A DNA stretch of 26,375 nucleotides from Myxococcales bacterium (lineage in GTDB: Bacteria > Myxococcota_C > UBA6777): positions 1 through 26,375 of the forward strand of contig JACKEL010000021.1 of the NCBI GenBank assembly GCA_020632975.1. Direction: 5' to 3'. This document shows, one piece after another, positions 15,488 to 22,041 of this stretch. The notes under the pieces are model-generated. The model ran no database searches, was not told where the DNA came from, and worked only from the letters and a program-made list of their open reading frames with translations. Each line of letters begins with the position of its first letter. Position 1 is the stretch's first letter. The position numbers and the translations under genes were made by a program.

Positions 15488-17181
15488 CAAAGCTCCTTCT
15501 TTCTTGGGTTGCGCGAAACAACGATCCCTACGAACGACAACGCGACCTTTCGTTTCGCCATGACGCCAAAGGACAACTCGTCGTAGGTCCCACACTCTCT
15601 TTGTTGTTTGAACCTAGCTCCTCATTGTGCGGAGAGATCCGTCGTGTGGTGCTTTTGTATCGCCAAGAGACGGCAAACGAAGCACCTGTCAGCAGCCAGC
15701 GTATCGCAGAAGAAACGCGTGCCGCCATCCATGAACGCGACCCGACCATCGCTGTTGAATTGCTCGGATGTTCCTTGGATAGCCCCATCGATCACCAAGC
15801 GATCTTTCGTGTGTTACGAGATCTCTTGCCTTCTTTGCGTCAGCGTTTCCCTTCAGAACACTTCGTCATTCACCTAAGCCCTGGAACATCCGCGATGCAC
15901 ACGATCTGGGTGCTAATGGCCGAAACAGGCTTTGTCGCACCTCCCTTTGAGATGGTGCAAAGTTTTCGTGGTGGTGGTGGGGTCTTTGTTTCGCCCGTCT
16001 CTGTCGGGATGGAGACGTTTTATCGGGTCTATCAACAAACGCGCTCAAATGATCAGACTTTTTCTAAACAGCAGGTCTTTTGGGACCCTGGACGCTTTCG
16101 TTCGGCGCGGCTGCGCTCGCTGTACGAAGAAGCTGCGCACTTTGCTCGATTGCGCGTTCCCGTCTTGCTCCTCGGAGAACGCGGCACAGGGAAAACCACC
16201 TTGGCTTCGTGGATTCGCTATCAAAGCCCTTACCGTCAGGCGGATCGCGATACCTCTTGGCCTTCGGTTGCGTGTGGGATGTATAGCCCTGAGTTGATGC
16301 GCGCGGAGCTGTTTGGTTATTGTAAGGGCGCATTTACGGGGGCTTTGCGAGACAAAGAAGGACTTCTTGCACAAGCGGATCGAGATACCTTGTTTTTGGA
16401 TGAGATCGGGGATCTTTCTTTGGAGGTCCAACGCTTGTTGGTTCGGGCTTTGGAAGACGGTCGTTACGAACCCATCGGGGCCTTGGAGTCTTTGAGTAGC
16501 CACTTTCGTTTGATCTCTGCCACCAATCTGTCTTGGGATACCCTTCAAGAACGCCTTTCTGCGGACTTTTTGGATCGTATCAGTTACCTTACGTTGACGC
16601 TGCCTCCTCTGCGCGAGATCCCCGAAGAGATCCCTTGGTTGTGGGAACAAGTGTACCAACAAGCGCATATTCGGGCAGGCGGGGCGCTTGTCGAACCTCT
16701 TTCCGCGGACGTCCACAAACGTATCGTAAAAGCCCTGCAAGAGCAGCCTTTGCGCGGTAATCTTCGCGATCTTTTTCGCGTGGCTTATCGCTTAATCGCT
16801 TTTTTGCAAAGGGACACTCTGCCTTCTTCGACGTCGGCCTTGCTTGCTTATGCTCTCGAACCCGCTGTCTTGCCCGAAGATACTTCACAAAAGAGTCTAG
16901 AGAAAAAGTCTGATGTTTTTCCTTCGAACGTCTTTCCTCCTCCCCAAACAGACCGCCATGCTCAAGAGATAATTCCTTCGGTCTTTCGGTCGTTCTTGCA
17001 AGGAGAGCATCTGGATGGGGTGCTTTCTGCTGCATCTCCTCTCCCTACACGCGAGATCTTCGATGCGTTGCGTCGCTACCTTGCGGAAGAGATCCGCCGC
17101 AGCGCACGAGTTCAGCAGGTATCGCCTGCTAAACTCTGCGATATGACCGAACGCGCGCTGCTGAAATGGCTCGATAAATAA
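15484..17181 (+). CDS. RtcR-like sigma-54-dependent activator with N-terminal CARF-like sensor
   Basis: A 565-residue bacterial enhancer-binding protein. Residues about 1-185 resemble the CARF domain of RtcR: a RRVVLLYR strand (53-60), LDSPIDHQAIFRVLRDLL (98-115), then HLSPGTSAMHTIWVLMAE (130-147), the usual nucleotide-sensing loop. Residues about 200-440 are the AAA+ motor with Walker A GERGTGKTT (231-239), the sigma-54 contact loop GAFTGA (282-287) and Walker B LFLDEIGD (303-310). The C-terminal part (about 520-565) should bind DNA but does not show a clear Fis-type helix-turn-helix. RtcR senses RNA-derived ligands and turns on RNA repair genes; no rtcA, rtcB or CRISPR gene is in this window. 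The gene is coupled by ATGA overlap to the TIGR01777 oxidoreductase. The CARF call rests on motif reading, not a search. Confidence 0.85.
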   Translation: MTKLLLSWVARNNDPYERQRDLSFRHDAKGQLVVGPTLSLLFEPSSSLCGEIRRVVLLYRQETANEAPVSSQRIAEETRAAIHERDPTIAVELLGCSLDSPIDHQAIFRVLRDLLPSLRQRFPSEHFVIHLSPGTSAMHTIWVLMAETGFVAPPFEMVQSFRGGGGVFVSPVSVGMETFYRVYQQTRSNDQTFSKQQVFWDPGRFRSARLRSLYEEAAHFARLRVPVLLLGERGTGKTTLASWIRYQSPYRQADRDTSWPSVACGMYSPELMRAELFGYCKGAFTGALRDKEGLLAQADRDTLFLDEIGDLSLEVQRLLVRALEDGRYEPIGALESLSSHFRLISATNLSWDTLQERLSADFLDRISYLTLTLPPLREIPEEIPWLWEQVYQQAHIRAGGALVEPLSADVHKRIVKALQEQPLRGNLRDLFRVAYRLIAFLQRDTLPSSTSALLAYALEPAVLPEDTSQKSLEKKSDVFPSNVFPPPQTDRHAQEIIPSVFRSFLQGEHLDGVLSAASPLPTREIFDALRRYLAEEIRRSARVQQVSPAKLCDMTERALLKWLDK

Positions 17182-17224
17182 GGCTGGGGGAGATCTGGGA
17201 AATCCAGGGATATCGATATATTCG

Positions 17225-17346
17225 GGGCGGGCACGGAGGCCCGCCCGTGGAATGATTGGATATTCGGGAAATCCAGGGCGGGCACGGAGGCCCGCCCGTG
17301 GTATTCGGGATGGATGGGATATATGGGCGGGCACGGAGGCCCGCCC
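17225..17346. repeat. Palindromic repeat family with GGGCGGGC arms, three copies
   Basis: Three identical copies at 17225-17246, 17276-17297 and 17325-17346. Each has arms GGGCGGGC and GCCCGCCC around the loop ACGGAG, spaced 51 and 49 bp. The flanks share words such as GGGAAATCCAGGG and TATTCGGG. The first copy begins 43 bp after the stop of the sigma-54 activator gene, so the stems may also end its transcript. Confidence 0.9.
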
Positions 17347-17361
17347 CTGGGATGAAATCGA

Positions 17362-17475
17362 ATATCATTTATCCGGGGCGACCCTCCGTGGTCGCCCGTA
17401 TATTCCGCGGATATCGATATATCCCGTATATTCCGCGGATATCATTTATCCGGGGCGACCCTCCGTGGTCGCCCG
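17362..17475. repeat. Palindromic repeat family with GGGCGACC arms, two copies in a 37-bp direct repeat
   Basis: The palindrome with arms GGGCGACC and GGTCGCCC and loop CTCCGT occurs at 17376-17397 and 17453-17474. It is identical to the copy at 3300-3321. Each copy sits in a 37-bp direct repeat (17362-17398 and 17439-17475). Between them an 18-bp word centred on CCGCGG is repeated at 17398-17415 and 17426-17443. Confidence 0.9.
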
Positions 17476-17500
17476 AACCCATCCCGAATCCATCCTGGGC

Positions 17501-17539
17501 CAAGAACTATTTTTCTGAAAATCAGAAAAATAGTTCTTG
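17501..17539. repeat. Perfect 18-bp A/T-rich hairpin with AAA loop
   Basis: Positions 17501-17518 and 17522-17539 are exact reverse complements, separated by AAA. The arm begins CAAGAACT and ends TTCTGA. It carries T5 inside the arm but has no T-run after it, so it is unlike a standard intrinsic terminator, though a role in ending transcripts from either side is possible. It could also be the relic of a small inverted-repeat element. Confidence 0.75.
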
Positions 17540-17677
17540 TTGAAGATCGCGGGATGGGGTTTCTTTTTTTCTTTCTCTTTCTTTTTTGGGGGGATATCGA
17601 TCTGAATGGAAAGTGGTCTTGAAGTTGCGATAGGGGGGCACGAGACCGCGAACACGCCTTGGGGTGGTGCCGTGGTC

Positions 17678-18034
17678 TCAGAGGAAAAGAGGTTGAACCC
17701 GAAGGGAGTCTGTTGGTCTTGTTGATTCGGGGTATCGGAGGAGAGGCCAAAGCAGGCGAATCAAAAGCTCGTCCAAGGAGGAAGGTGAAAGGTCGCAAGC
17801 AATTGCGTATCGCTTGCGATAGAAGGGCGTAGGGATCAGGCGATCCCAAGGCCAAAGAATGAAGTGTTTAGGCGTTATGAAGAATGCGCCGCCACGCAAG
17901 TAGAGGGAGACCTCGAAAAAAGAAGGAAGCAGGATGTAACGTCGTTCGTCTGAGGGTGCCCGCGGATGTGGGAAAAAGAGATCGTTGTTAGGGTCGTAAA
18001 GCCCTGTCGCGTGCCGAAAGCACGAAAGGAGCAT
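17678..18034 (-). CDS. Doubtful ORF, possible gene remnant
   Basis: A 118-codon minus-strand frame of unknown family. In its favour, the composition is protein-like (FEVSLYLRGGAFFITPKHFILWPWDRLIPTPFYRKRY) and codon choice resembles the neighbours. Against it, ATG 18034 has no ribosome binding site. The open frame continues upstream for about 19 codons with no start codon before it meets a TAA, and there is no homologue I know. If real, it may be the 3' part of a decayed gene with a frameshift upstream. The 9-bp stem at 17642-17679 (one G-U pair) overlaps its stop. Confidence 0.3.
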   Translation of the reverse strand: MLLSCFRHATGLYDPNNDLFFPHPRAPSDERRYILLPSFFEVSLYLRGGAFFITPKHFILWPWDRLIPTPFYRKRYAIACDLSPSSLDELLIRLLWPLLRYPESTRPTDSLRVQPLFL

Positions 18035-18633
18035 GGCGTTGTTCGTGTGCGGGTGATGAAGGCCTGTACAGTTCGGATTCCATGTGGATCTTTACTGTTT
18101 TTGATTTGAGATTGCGCTTCTCTTTCGCCTTGACGTGCGTATGTGAAGAAAACGGAAGCTGCTTGATTTTTGCTCTGGCGGGAGCGACTTTTATCGCCAA
18201 ACACTCATTTTGTGTTGATACCACGGTGAGCGACTACCATAAAAGGTCGTGTGTGCGGGAATCAATCTGAAGGTTGAAGGCGCGGTAACGCGACGGATAT
18301 CGGTGAGTTTTTCACATGGTCCACGAAGTCACCTGAAGGGATCATGTGGGGCTTTTCGTAACTGAGAGAGTCATTTTTTTAAGATAAAGAGAAGGTGGAT
18401 GTTCAGATTTTTTCGTTTTCTCTGCGCTCGTTTGCGGAGAAATGAGGATGCGCAAGAGCCCTTTGGGGCTGCGTGTTCTTGAGAGAAAAAGTCTTGGCCT
18501 CTTTTTATGTGGCAAAGTCCCGACGAGGATATCTTTCTCGTTAAGCCGTCTTTTTTCGCCGTGTAAACGGTGAGAGCGCAGCGTGTCCATGCGTGTGGTG
18601 ATGACCTCTTTTTCTCCTTTTTATTTTTATAAG
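18035..18633. other. Non-coding stretch with one strong imperfect hairpin
   Basis: No ORF here has a ribosome binding site or plausible protein sequence. The one structured feature is 18313-18348: CACATGGTCC and GGATCATGTG pair over 10 bp as RNA, counting one G-U pair, around a 16-nt loop. It has no T-run. The stretch next to the 18664 gene is T-rich and probably holds its promoter (TTTATTTTTATAAG near 18620-18633). Confidence 0.45.
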
Positions 18634-18653
18634 AAAAAGTATGAATACTTTTT
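18634..18653. promoter_or_regulatory. 20-bp palindrome directly before the ribosome binding site of the 18664 gene
   Basis: AAAAAGTAT (18634-18642) and ATACTTTTT (18645-18653) are perfect inverted arms with a 2-bp spacer. The GGAGGG ribosome binding site begins at the next base. As DNA it is a typical size for a repressor operator downstream of a promoter. As RNA the 2-nt loop is too tight unless the inner pair opens. Confidence 0.55.
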
Positions 18654-18663
18654 GGAGGGTTTG

Positions 18664-19386
18664 ATGGTTCAAACAACTTTTACGAAACAAAAACGCGAAC
18701 GTGCAAAAGCGATGGCTTGGTTGCAGAAGATCCGTGCCATGGAGATACGTGAGCGGACTTGTTCGCCTGATGGCGAGTTGTTGACCGAAGAACGGTCGAG
18801 CTATGTGGACTATCGCCCTGAAGAGATCGCGAGTGAGGTCTTGGTGATTATGGAAGAGGTCGTGCGCCAACATGGTGCGCGCCAACAAGCCAACTCACAC
18901 AACGCGGGTCGTTTTTCGTGGTTTGGTGTGGAGGCTGATCTCACCGTGCCGCAGCTTCGGGCTTTGCGCGAGGCGCATGTTGCTTTTGCAGAGATGGTGC
19001 GTTCGTTGCCAAGGCGCAACCCACGTCTGATCCCAAATGGCGTCGTTGACGGCCTTCCCGCCTTCTTTCACCGTGTGGTCGAGCACAAAGAGCGCAAGGT
19101 CCGCTATGTTCCTTACGAGGAAGATAACAGTACGCGTGTGCGCACCTACGAAGAAGCGTTCCAAGAGACTACGCATACCACACAGCGCATTGAGATCGAT
19201 TATGGTATGGATGCGCGGTTGTTACAGAAGCTTGGGGACATGGTCAACGAACTGGGGACAGCGATCCAGATCGCGATCGATGAAGCGAATACCAAGGGAC
19301 ATCGGGAAGATCCGCTTTTGGAAAGTGTAGTTGTAGGCATTTGTGAGGCTTTGAAAAAAGTCTACCACCCAACGGAAGCAAAGTAG
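18664..19386 (+). CDS. Conserved-looking hypothetical protein, first gene of a two-gene operon
   Basis: A 240-residue cytosolic protein I do not recognise. Start ATG 18664 has GGAGGG 4-5 nt upstream; a longer frame from 18583 would run through the T-rich leader and the palindrome and is rejected. The N-terminus is a basic helix (KQKRERAKAMAWLQKIRAMEIRER). The middle has LTVPQLRALREAHVAFAEMVRSLPRRNPR and VVDGLPAFFHRVVEHKERKVRYVPYEE. The end is helical (LLQKLGDMVNELGTAIQIAIDEANTKG). It has no signal peptide, membrane helix or Cys-based metal site. The next gene begins 4 nt after its stop, so the products probably work together. Confidence 0.8.
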   Translation: MVQTTFTKQKRERAKAMAWLQKIRAMEIRERTCSPDGELLTEERSSYVDYRPEEIASEVLVIMEEVVRQHGARQQANSHNAGRFSWFGVEADLTVPQLRALREAHVAFAEMVRSLPRRNPRLIPNGVVDGLPAFFHRVVEHKERKVRYVPYEEDNSTRVRTYEEAFQETTHTTQRIEIDYGMDARLLQKLGDMVNELGTAIQIAIDEANTKGHREDPLLESVVVGICEALKKVYHPTEAK

Positions 19387-19390
19387 GTGG

Positions 19391-20086
19391 ATGATGTGGA
19401 CCTTGGTTCCCGATGGGATGGGGCATTTGGTTCAATTGCATCCCAAAAAAGCCTTCTCTCTTTTTGCTCGTTTTCTTCATGTGAATGAGTGGACGAGCAA
19501 AGAGTACTTTCTTTTTGAAAGCCCATTGTTGCGTAAGGGGATACAGGCTGGTCGTTTATACGATCGGATGATACGACGTGATCCACACGACCTTTTTTCA
19601 GGGAAAGAACGCAAGGGTTTCTTGGGACCGCAAGAACTGGCATTTTTGGAACATCGCATCAGTGAGTTTGTGATCTTTTACCAGTCGTCTTTGGTGAATG
19701 AGTCTCCTTTGCTTTCGCATTGTTCTGTTCCTATTCGTGGTGTGGGGAACTCGATGCGAAAAGCCTCCATCTTGCAGCGCTATGGCTTTTTCTTTGAAGT
19801 GGAACCGATATCTTTAGAAAAAGTCTTACTTTGTCAGCAAGGGGATCTTCTGGTCAGGGATAAGTTTTACAGCTTAGAACTGCTGCGTTATCAGGGGCTT
19901 TCTCTTGATGCGAAAAGGGGACAGACGATGCTGCATTTTCAGCATCGTTTGGCGCTTTCCAAAGAGCTGCATTTTCCTCTACAAGTTTTTCGCAAAAGGT
20001 TCATGCACTTTTTCCAGGTCAAGCGATTTACGCCGATGGATGGGGTTCATCTAGCACGTTCGATGAGCTTGGAGTCTTTGCGTTGA
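19391..20086 (+). CDS. Hypothetical protein, second gene of the operon
   Basis: A 231-residue protein of unknown family, rich in Phe, Leu, Arg and His with no signal peptide. Recognisable stretches are SLFARFLHVNEWTSKEYFLFESPLLRKG, SVPIRGVGNSMRKASILQRYGFFFEVEP and a basic C-terminal third (HFPLQVFRKRFMHFFQVKRF). It starts 4 nt after the previous stop. A second ATG lies one codon later, and AGGTGG around the junction may serve as the ribosome binding site. Tight coupling with the 18664 gene argues for a shared job. I cannot propose a function from sequence. Confidence 0.75.
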   Translation: MMWTLVPDGMGHLVQLHPKKAFSLFARFLHVNEWTSKEYFLFESPLLRKGIQAGRLYDRMIRRDPHDLFSGKERKGFLGPQELAFLEHRISEFVIFYQSSLVNESPLLSHCSVPIRGVGNSMRKASILQRYGFFFEVEPISLEKVLLCQQGDLLVRDKFYSLELLRYQGLSLDAKRGQTMLHFQHRLALSKELHFPLQVFRKRFMHFFQVKRFTPMDGVHLARSMSLESLR

Positions 20087-20147
20087 GGAGAAAGGCTCCG
20101 TTTGATCGGAGTGTTGGGGTGTGGCTAAGAGATGGGGTGTGGGGCTA

Positions 20148-20165
20148 CTGACATCGTTATGTCAG
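20148..20165. promoter_or_regulatory. Operator candidate 1, CTGACAT-N4-ATGTCAG
   Basis: A perfect 7-bp inverted repeat with a CGTT spacer, preceded by CTA as in the second site. Its centre is 42 bp from that of the second site, about four helical turns, so two dimers would lie on the same DNA face. It is about 130 nt upstream of the first VOC gene. Confidence 0.6.
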
Positions 20166-20188
20166 GAGGCTGTGTTGGGTGATCTTCT

Positions 20189-20208
20189 ACTGACAGAATG
20201 CTGTCAGT
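20189..20208. promoter_or_regulatory. Operator candidate 2, ACTGACAG-N4-CTGTCAGT
   Basis: A perfect 8-bp inverted repeat with an AATG spacer, sharing CTACTGACA and TGTCAG with the first site. It is about 85 nt before the VOC start. The WYL regulator encoded at the far end of the same gene run is the nearest candidate to bind it. Confidence 0.6.
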
Positions 20209-20293
20209 GGGGGGGGTGTAGCTTTGGCGTTGTTCGTCGCTGTGAAGTTGCGCAGTGATGTTCATCTTTATCCCCGAAGCGAAGGAGAAAAAC

Positions 20294-20665
20294 ATGGCGA
20301 AGAATCCCGTGGTATGGTTTGAAGTGATGGGCCAAGATACTGACAAGCTCTTGTCGTTTTATGGCGAGATGTTTTCTTGGCCTTTGCAGCCCGCTCCCAA
20401 TGCATCGATGGAATATCACGTTCTACAACGTCCCGAGAAAGGGATCGGCGGTGGGATCGGCAAGATGCCTGAGGGCGCCCAGGGGTTTTCAACATTCTAT
20501 GTCCACGTCGAAGATGTCCAAGCTTCTTTGGACCGTGCGCAACGTCTTGGTGGAAAAGTGCTTATGCCACTGATGACGCTCCCCGATGGTATGAAGATCG
20601 GGATGTTTAGCGATCCCGAAGGCCATCCCGTGGGGGTTTGCAACTTTGAAGAGTCTAGCAAATAA
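20294..20665 (+). CDS. VOC-fold (glyoxalase/bleomycin-resistance-like) protein 1
   Basis: A 123-residue single VOC protein. The pattern PVVWFEVMGQDTDKLLSFYGEMFSWPL is the standard opening beta strand and helix of the second VOC half-module. The end, MKIGMFSDPEGHPVGVCNF, matches the closing strand with its DPEGH turn. Such proteins often bind a metal and act on, or sequester, small electrophiles or antibiotics; the metal ligands and substrate cannot be fixed here. ATG 20294 is chosen for AAGGAG about 8 nt upstream; an ATG at 20255 has no such site. A clear terminator follows, so it is at least partly its own transcript, controlled by the two palindromes upstream. Confidence 0.85.
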   Translation: MAKNPVVWFEVMGQDTDKLLSFYGEMFSWPLQPAPNASMEYHVLQRPEKGIGGGIGKMPEGAQGFSTFYVHVEDVQASLDRAQRLGGKVLMPLMTLPDGMKIGMFSDPEGHPVGVCNFEESSK

Positions 20666-20686
20666 CCCAAGCCTTCGATGAAGATG

Positions 20687-20726
20687 GGCCTTGTCTCCTT
20701 TGTTGCGCGGGGGGCAAGGCCTTTTT
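20687..20726 (+). terminator. Intrinsic terminator after VOC protein 1
   Basis: GGCCTTG (20687-20693) pairs with CAAGGCC (20715-20721). With G-U pairs the stem extends inward to about 12 bp. TTTTTG and a further T-rich run follow at once, which is the classic Rho-independent layout for the plus strand. Confidence 0.75.
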
Positions 20727-20802
20727 GTTTTCCTTTTTACGTCGTATAGATAGAGAGCTTTTCGTTTGAAGTGCGTGTACTCTCATGGTGCGGAGGTAAG
20801 CG

Positions 20803-21192
20803 ATGCGTTTGGGTTATGTGATCTTGTACGTGGCGGATGTGGAAAAAACGGTGCGTTTTTACGAAAAGGCTTTCGGTCTGAGCGTGCGTATGCTCCATGA
20901 GTCGGGCCATTACGCGGAGATGGCAACAGGCGAAACACGTTTGGCTTTTGCTTCGCGCGAGGTGGGACAAGGTAACTTTCCTGATGGTTTCCAACACTGC
21001 GAGCCCCAACAAAAACCTTGGGGGATGGAGATCGCGTTGGTGGCCGATGACGTGGCAGCAGCTTACCAAAAAGCCCTTGAAGCGGGCGCTTCTGCCTTGA
21101 TGGAGCCCCAACAGAAGCCTTGGGGCCAAGTCGTTGCCTATGTGCGCGATCAAGAAGGATTTTTGATTGAGTTGTGTTCTCCTATGGCTTGA
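20803..21192 (+). CDS. VOC-fold protein 2, glyoxalase I-like
   Basis: A 129-residue VOC protein. LGYVILYVADVEKTVRFYEKAFGL is the classic first module opening. A predicted second module starts at MEIALVADDVAAAYQKALEAGA and ends VAYVRDQEGFLIELCSP, where the Glu is the usual metal ligand position. The octapeptide EPQQKPWG occurs twice, before each module-like segment. Only the second occurrence is where the family normally has a KPWGQ element. The start has GGAGG 6 nt upstream. The next gene follows after 22 nt, so this heads an operon with the ABM, EVE and perhaps WYL genes. The product likely handles a small toxic or antibiotic molecule. Confidence 0.87.
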   Translation: MRLGYVILYVADVEKTVRFYEKAFGLSVRMLHESGHYAEMATGETRLAFASREVGQGNFPDGFQHCEPQQKPWGMEIALVADDVAAAYQKALEAGASALMEPQQKPWGQVVAYVRDQEGFLIELCSPMA

Positions 21193-21214
21193 CCTTACAA
21201 AACAGGAGAAAAAG

Positions 21215-21544
21215 ATGACATTGATCCAAGAAGGTTCAGGGCAGCTTACGTTGATCAACGTATTTCATGTCCAACCAGAACATCAGCAAGAACTTGTCGA
21301 ACTTTTGGTGGACGCGACCCAAGCGACGATGAAACATCTTCCAGGGTTTCTCTCTGCAAATATCCACAAAAGTCTCGATGGGAAGCGCGTGATCAATTAC
21401 GCCCAGTGGGAGAGTCGTGAACACTTCGACCAAATGCTCCAACATCCAGACGCGCTCCCGCACATGAAACGCGCTGCACAACTTGCAGAGAGCTATGATC
21501 CCGTTCTTTGCGATGTTATCTCCGTTCATTCGGTGCTTTCATGA
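21215..21544 (+). CDS. ABM-domain (antibiotic biosynthesis monooxygenase-type) protein
   Basis: A 109-residue dimeric alpha+beta barrel protein of the ABM family, which includes cofactor-free quinone-forming monooxygenases and heme-degrading relatives. The signature stretch is LTLINVFHVQPEHQQELVELLVDATQATMKHLPGFLSANIHKSLDGKRVINYAQWES, shown here in outline only. The end (AESYDPVLCDVISVHSV) is also family-like. Start ATG 21215 has AGGAG 7 nt upstream. Its stop overlaps the start of the EVE gene (ATGA at 21541), so the two are translationally coupled. With the VOC proteins it suggests oxidative handling or detoxification of small molecules. Confidence 0.85.
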   Translation: MTLIQEGSGQLTLINVFHVQPEHQQELVELLVDATQATMKHLPGFLSANIHKSLDGKRVINYAQWESREHFDQMLQHPDALPHMKRAAQLAESYDPVLCDVISVHSVLS

Positions 21545-21975
21545 GGCGTTACTGGGTCAATACTGTTTGCCGTCAACATGTCTTGATGGGGATGGAGGGC
21601 GGTTTTCTGCAAGCGGATCATGGGAAAGATACACGTATCCGCAAGTTACAACGCGGTGATGTGGTGGCGTTTTATTCGCCGCGCACAGCATTGCAGGGGG
21701 GAGATCCTTTGCAGTGTTTCACGGCTTTGGGCTGTGTGGAGGATGAGCAACCTTTTCAAGTGCAGATGGGCGAAGACTTTTTCCCATGGAGGCGTAAGGT
21801 TCTTTTTTGGACTTGCCAAGAGGCTTCGATCCATCCGTTGCTCTCGCATCTTTCGTTTATCAAGGACAAGACCCGTTGGGGATTTCCTTTTCGCAGGGGT
21901 CTGTTTGAGATCGAGCAAGAAGATCTCAAGTACATTGCTGAAGCGATGTCAATTGAGCTAGAAGCGATGGTGTAG
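21541..21975 (+). CDS. EVE-domain protein (UPF0310-like)
   Basis: A 144-residue protein with the PUA-like EVE fold. The opening RRYWVNTVCRQHVLMGMEGGFLQADHG and the stretch LQRGDVVAFYSPR are hallmarks. The middle (FPWRRKVLFW) and the end with SFIKDKTRWGFPFRRGLFEI also fit the family. EVE domains read modified bases in DNA or RNA; in the small stand-alone UPF0310 proteins the target is not well known. The gene starts inside the stop of the ABM gene (ATGA), so its amount is tied to that protein. A promoter-free gap of 66 nt leads to the WYL regulator gene. Confidence 0.85.
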   Translation: MRRYWVNTVCRQHVLMGMEGGFLQADHGKDTRIRKLQRGDVVAFYSPRTALQGGDPLQCFTALGCVEDEQPFQVQMGEDFFPWRRKVLFWTCQEASIHPLLSHLSFIKDKTRWGFPFRRGLFEIEQEDLKYIAEAMSIELEAMV

Positions 21976-21986
21976 GTTTGGTGGTT

Positions 21987-22005
21987 CTCGCTTTTGCAAA
22001 GCGAG
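21987..22005. promoter_or_regulatory. Perfect short hairpin between the EVE and WYL genes
   Basis: CTCGCTTT and AAAGCGAG form an 8-bp stem around TGC. No T-run follows, so a full terminator is unlikely. It could be an operator for self-control by the WYL protein or an RNA processing site that separates the two messages. Confidence 0.45.
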
Positions 22006-22041
22006 CTTGATCGATAGAAGGGGAGGACTTGAGGAGGTTGG

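Noticed and set aside
17126..17215. Short CTGG/CCAG stem as terminator of the sigma-54 activator
   Set aside because: Only four pairs and no T-run; the following palindromic repeats are better candidates for ending the transcript.
18060..18085. tRNA T-loop-like GTTCGGATTC
   Set aside because: The T-loop consensus is broken and no acceptor or anticodon stem could be built around it.
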